From an uncultured Angelakisella sp. (GTDB lineage: Bacteria; Bacillota; Clostridia; Oscillospirales; Ruminococcaceae): a stretch of DNA of 5,133 bases. Shown here piece after piece: positions 5,107 to 5,133 of the stretch. Location of the stretch: the NCBI GenBank assembly GCA_947564495.1, contig CANOCD010000117.1, positions 1 to 5,133 of the forward strand, written 5' to 3'. Each line of letters opens with the position of its first letter. Position 1 is the first letter of the stretch. A program made the translations under genes and the position numbers. The notes beneath the pieces were generated by a model. The model had not been told where the DNA came from. It searched no databases and saw only the letters and a program-made list of their open reading frames with translations.

Positions 5107-5133
5107 CTTTCTTTTTCTATCGCAAAAAGAAAG
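5107..5133. repeat. AT-rich perfect hairpin at the window end
   Basis: CTTTCTTTTT (5107-5116) pairs perfectly with AAAAAGAAAG (5124-5133) around the loop CTATCGC. The stem may continue past the window edge, since the sequence to its left is CTTCTT. It has A/T arms instead of a GC stem plus T-tail, so it is not a standard terminator, though it might slow transcription on either strand. Confidence 0.6.

Overview
The window reads as the head/packaging end of a tailed-phage (Caudoviricetes) genome, most likely a prophage, in a GC-rich low-GC-phylum relative: a Bacillota/Clostridia host of the Oscillospiraceae type (Flavonifractor-like). The host guess is inference. It rests on full-length Shine-Dalgarno sequences close to AGAAAGGAGGTGATC, on a PBSX-type terminase, and on intergenic arrays of GC-rich palindromes of a style I associate, from memory and unchecked, with those genomes. 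The coding strand is strikingly G-rich, with GGG, CGG, GAG and CTG codons favoured.

Layout, all genes on the + strand: (1) positions 1-300 hold a palindromic repeat cut by the window edge (copy A), a weak promoter candidate, a strong Rho-independent terminator (162-203) and the ribosome site of the first gene. (2) 301-663 encodes a probable small terminase subunit. (3) 664-882 is a gap with an iterated GGCTCCATCC motif that runs into the next gene. (4) 883-2199 encodes the large terminase subunit, an ATPase plus nuclease of the PBSX family. (5) 2200-2467 is a gap filled with palindromic copies B and C. Copy C is an almost perfect 55-bp inverted repeat of copy A, so the two terminase genes sit between inverted repeats. 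(6) 2468-3625 encodes the portal protein, starting at TTG. (7) 3622-4551, overlapping the portal stop by ATGA, encodes a probable prohead protease of the HK97/S78 type with a Cys/His cluster and a helical, possibly scaffold-like tail. (8) 4552-5133 has no credible gene; it holds palindrome cluster D, a heptamer tandem repeat and a long stretch rich in stem-loops.

Together the genes load DNA into a procapsid: the small subunit recognises phage DNA, the large subunit cuts and pumps it, the portal is the entry ring, and the protease matures the shell. The next expected gene, the major capsid protein, does not appear within the 582 bases after the protease.

I find no unambiguous new defence or mobile system. 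The parts worth a second look are non-coding: the inverted repeats around the terminase genes, the mosaic palindrome modules, the iterated motif between the terminase genes, and the structured tail region.
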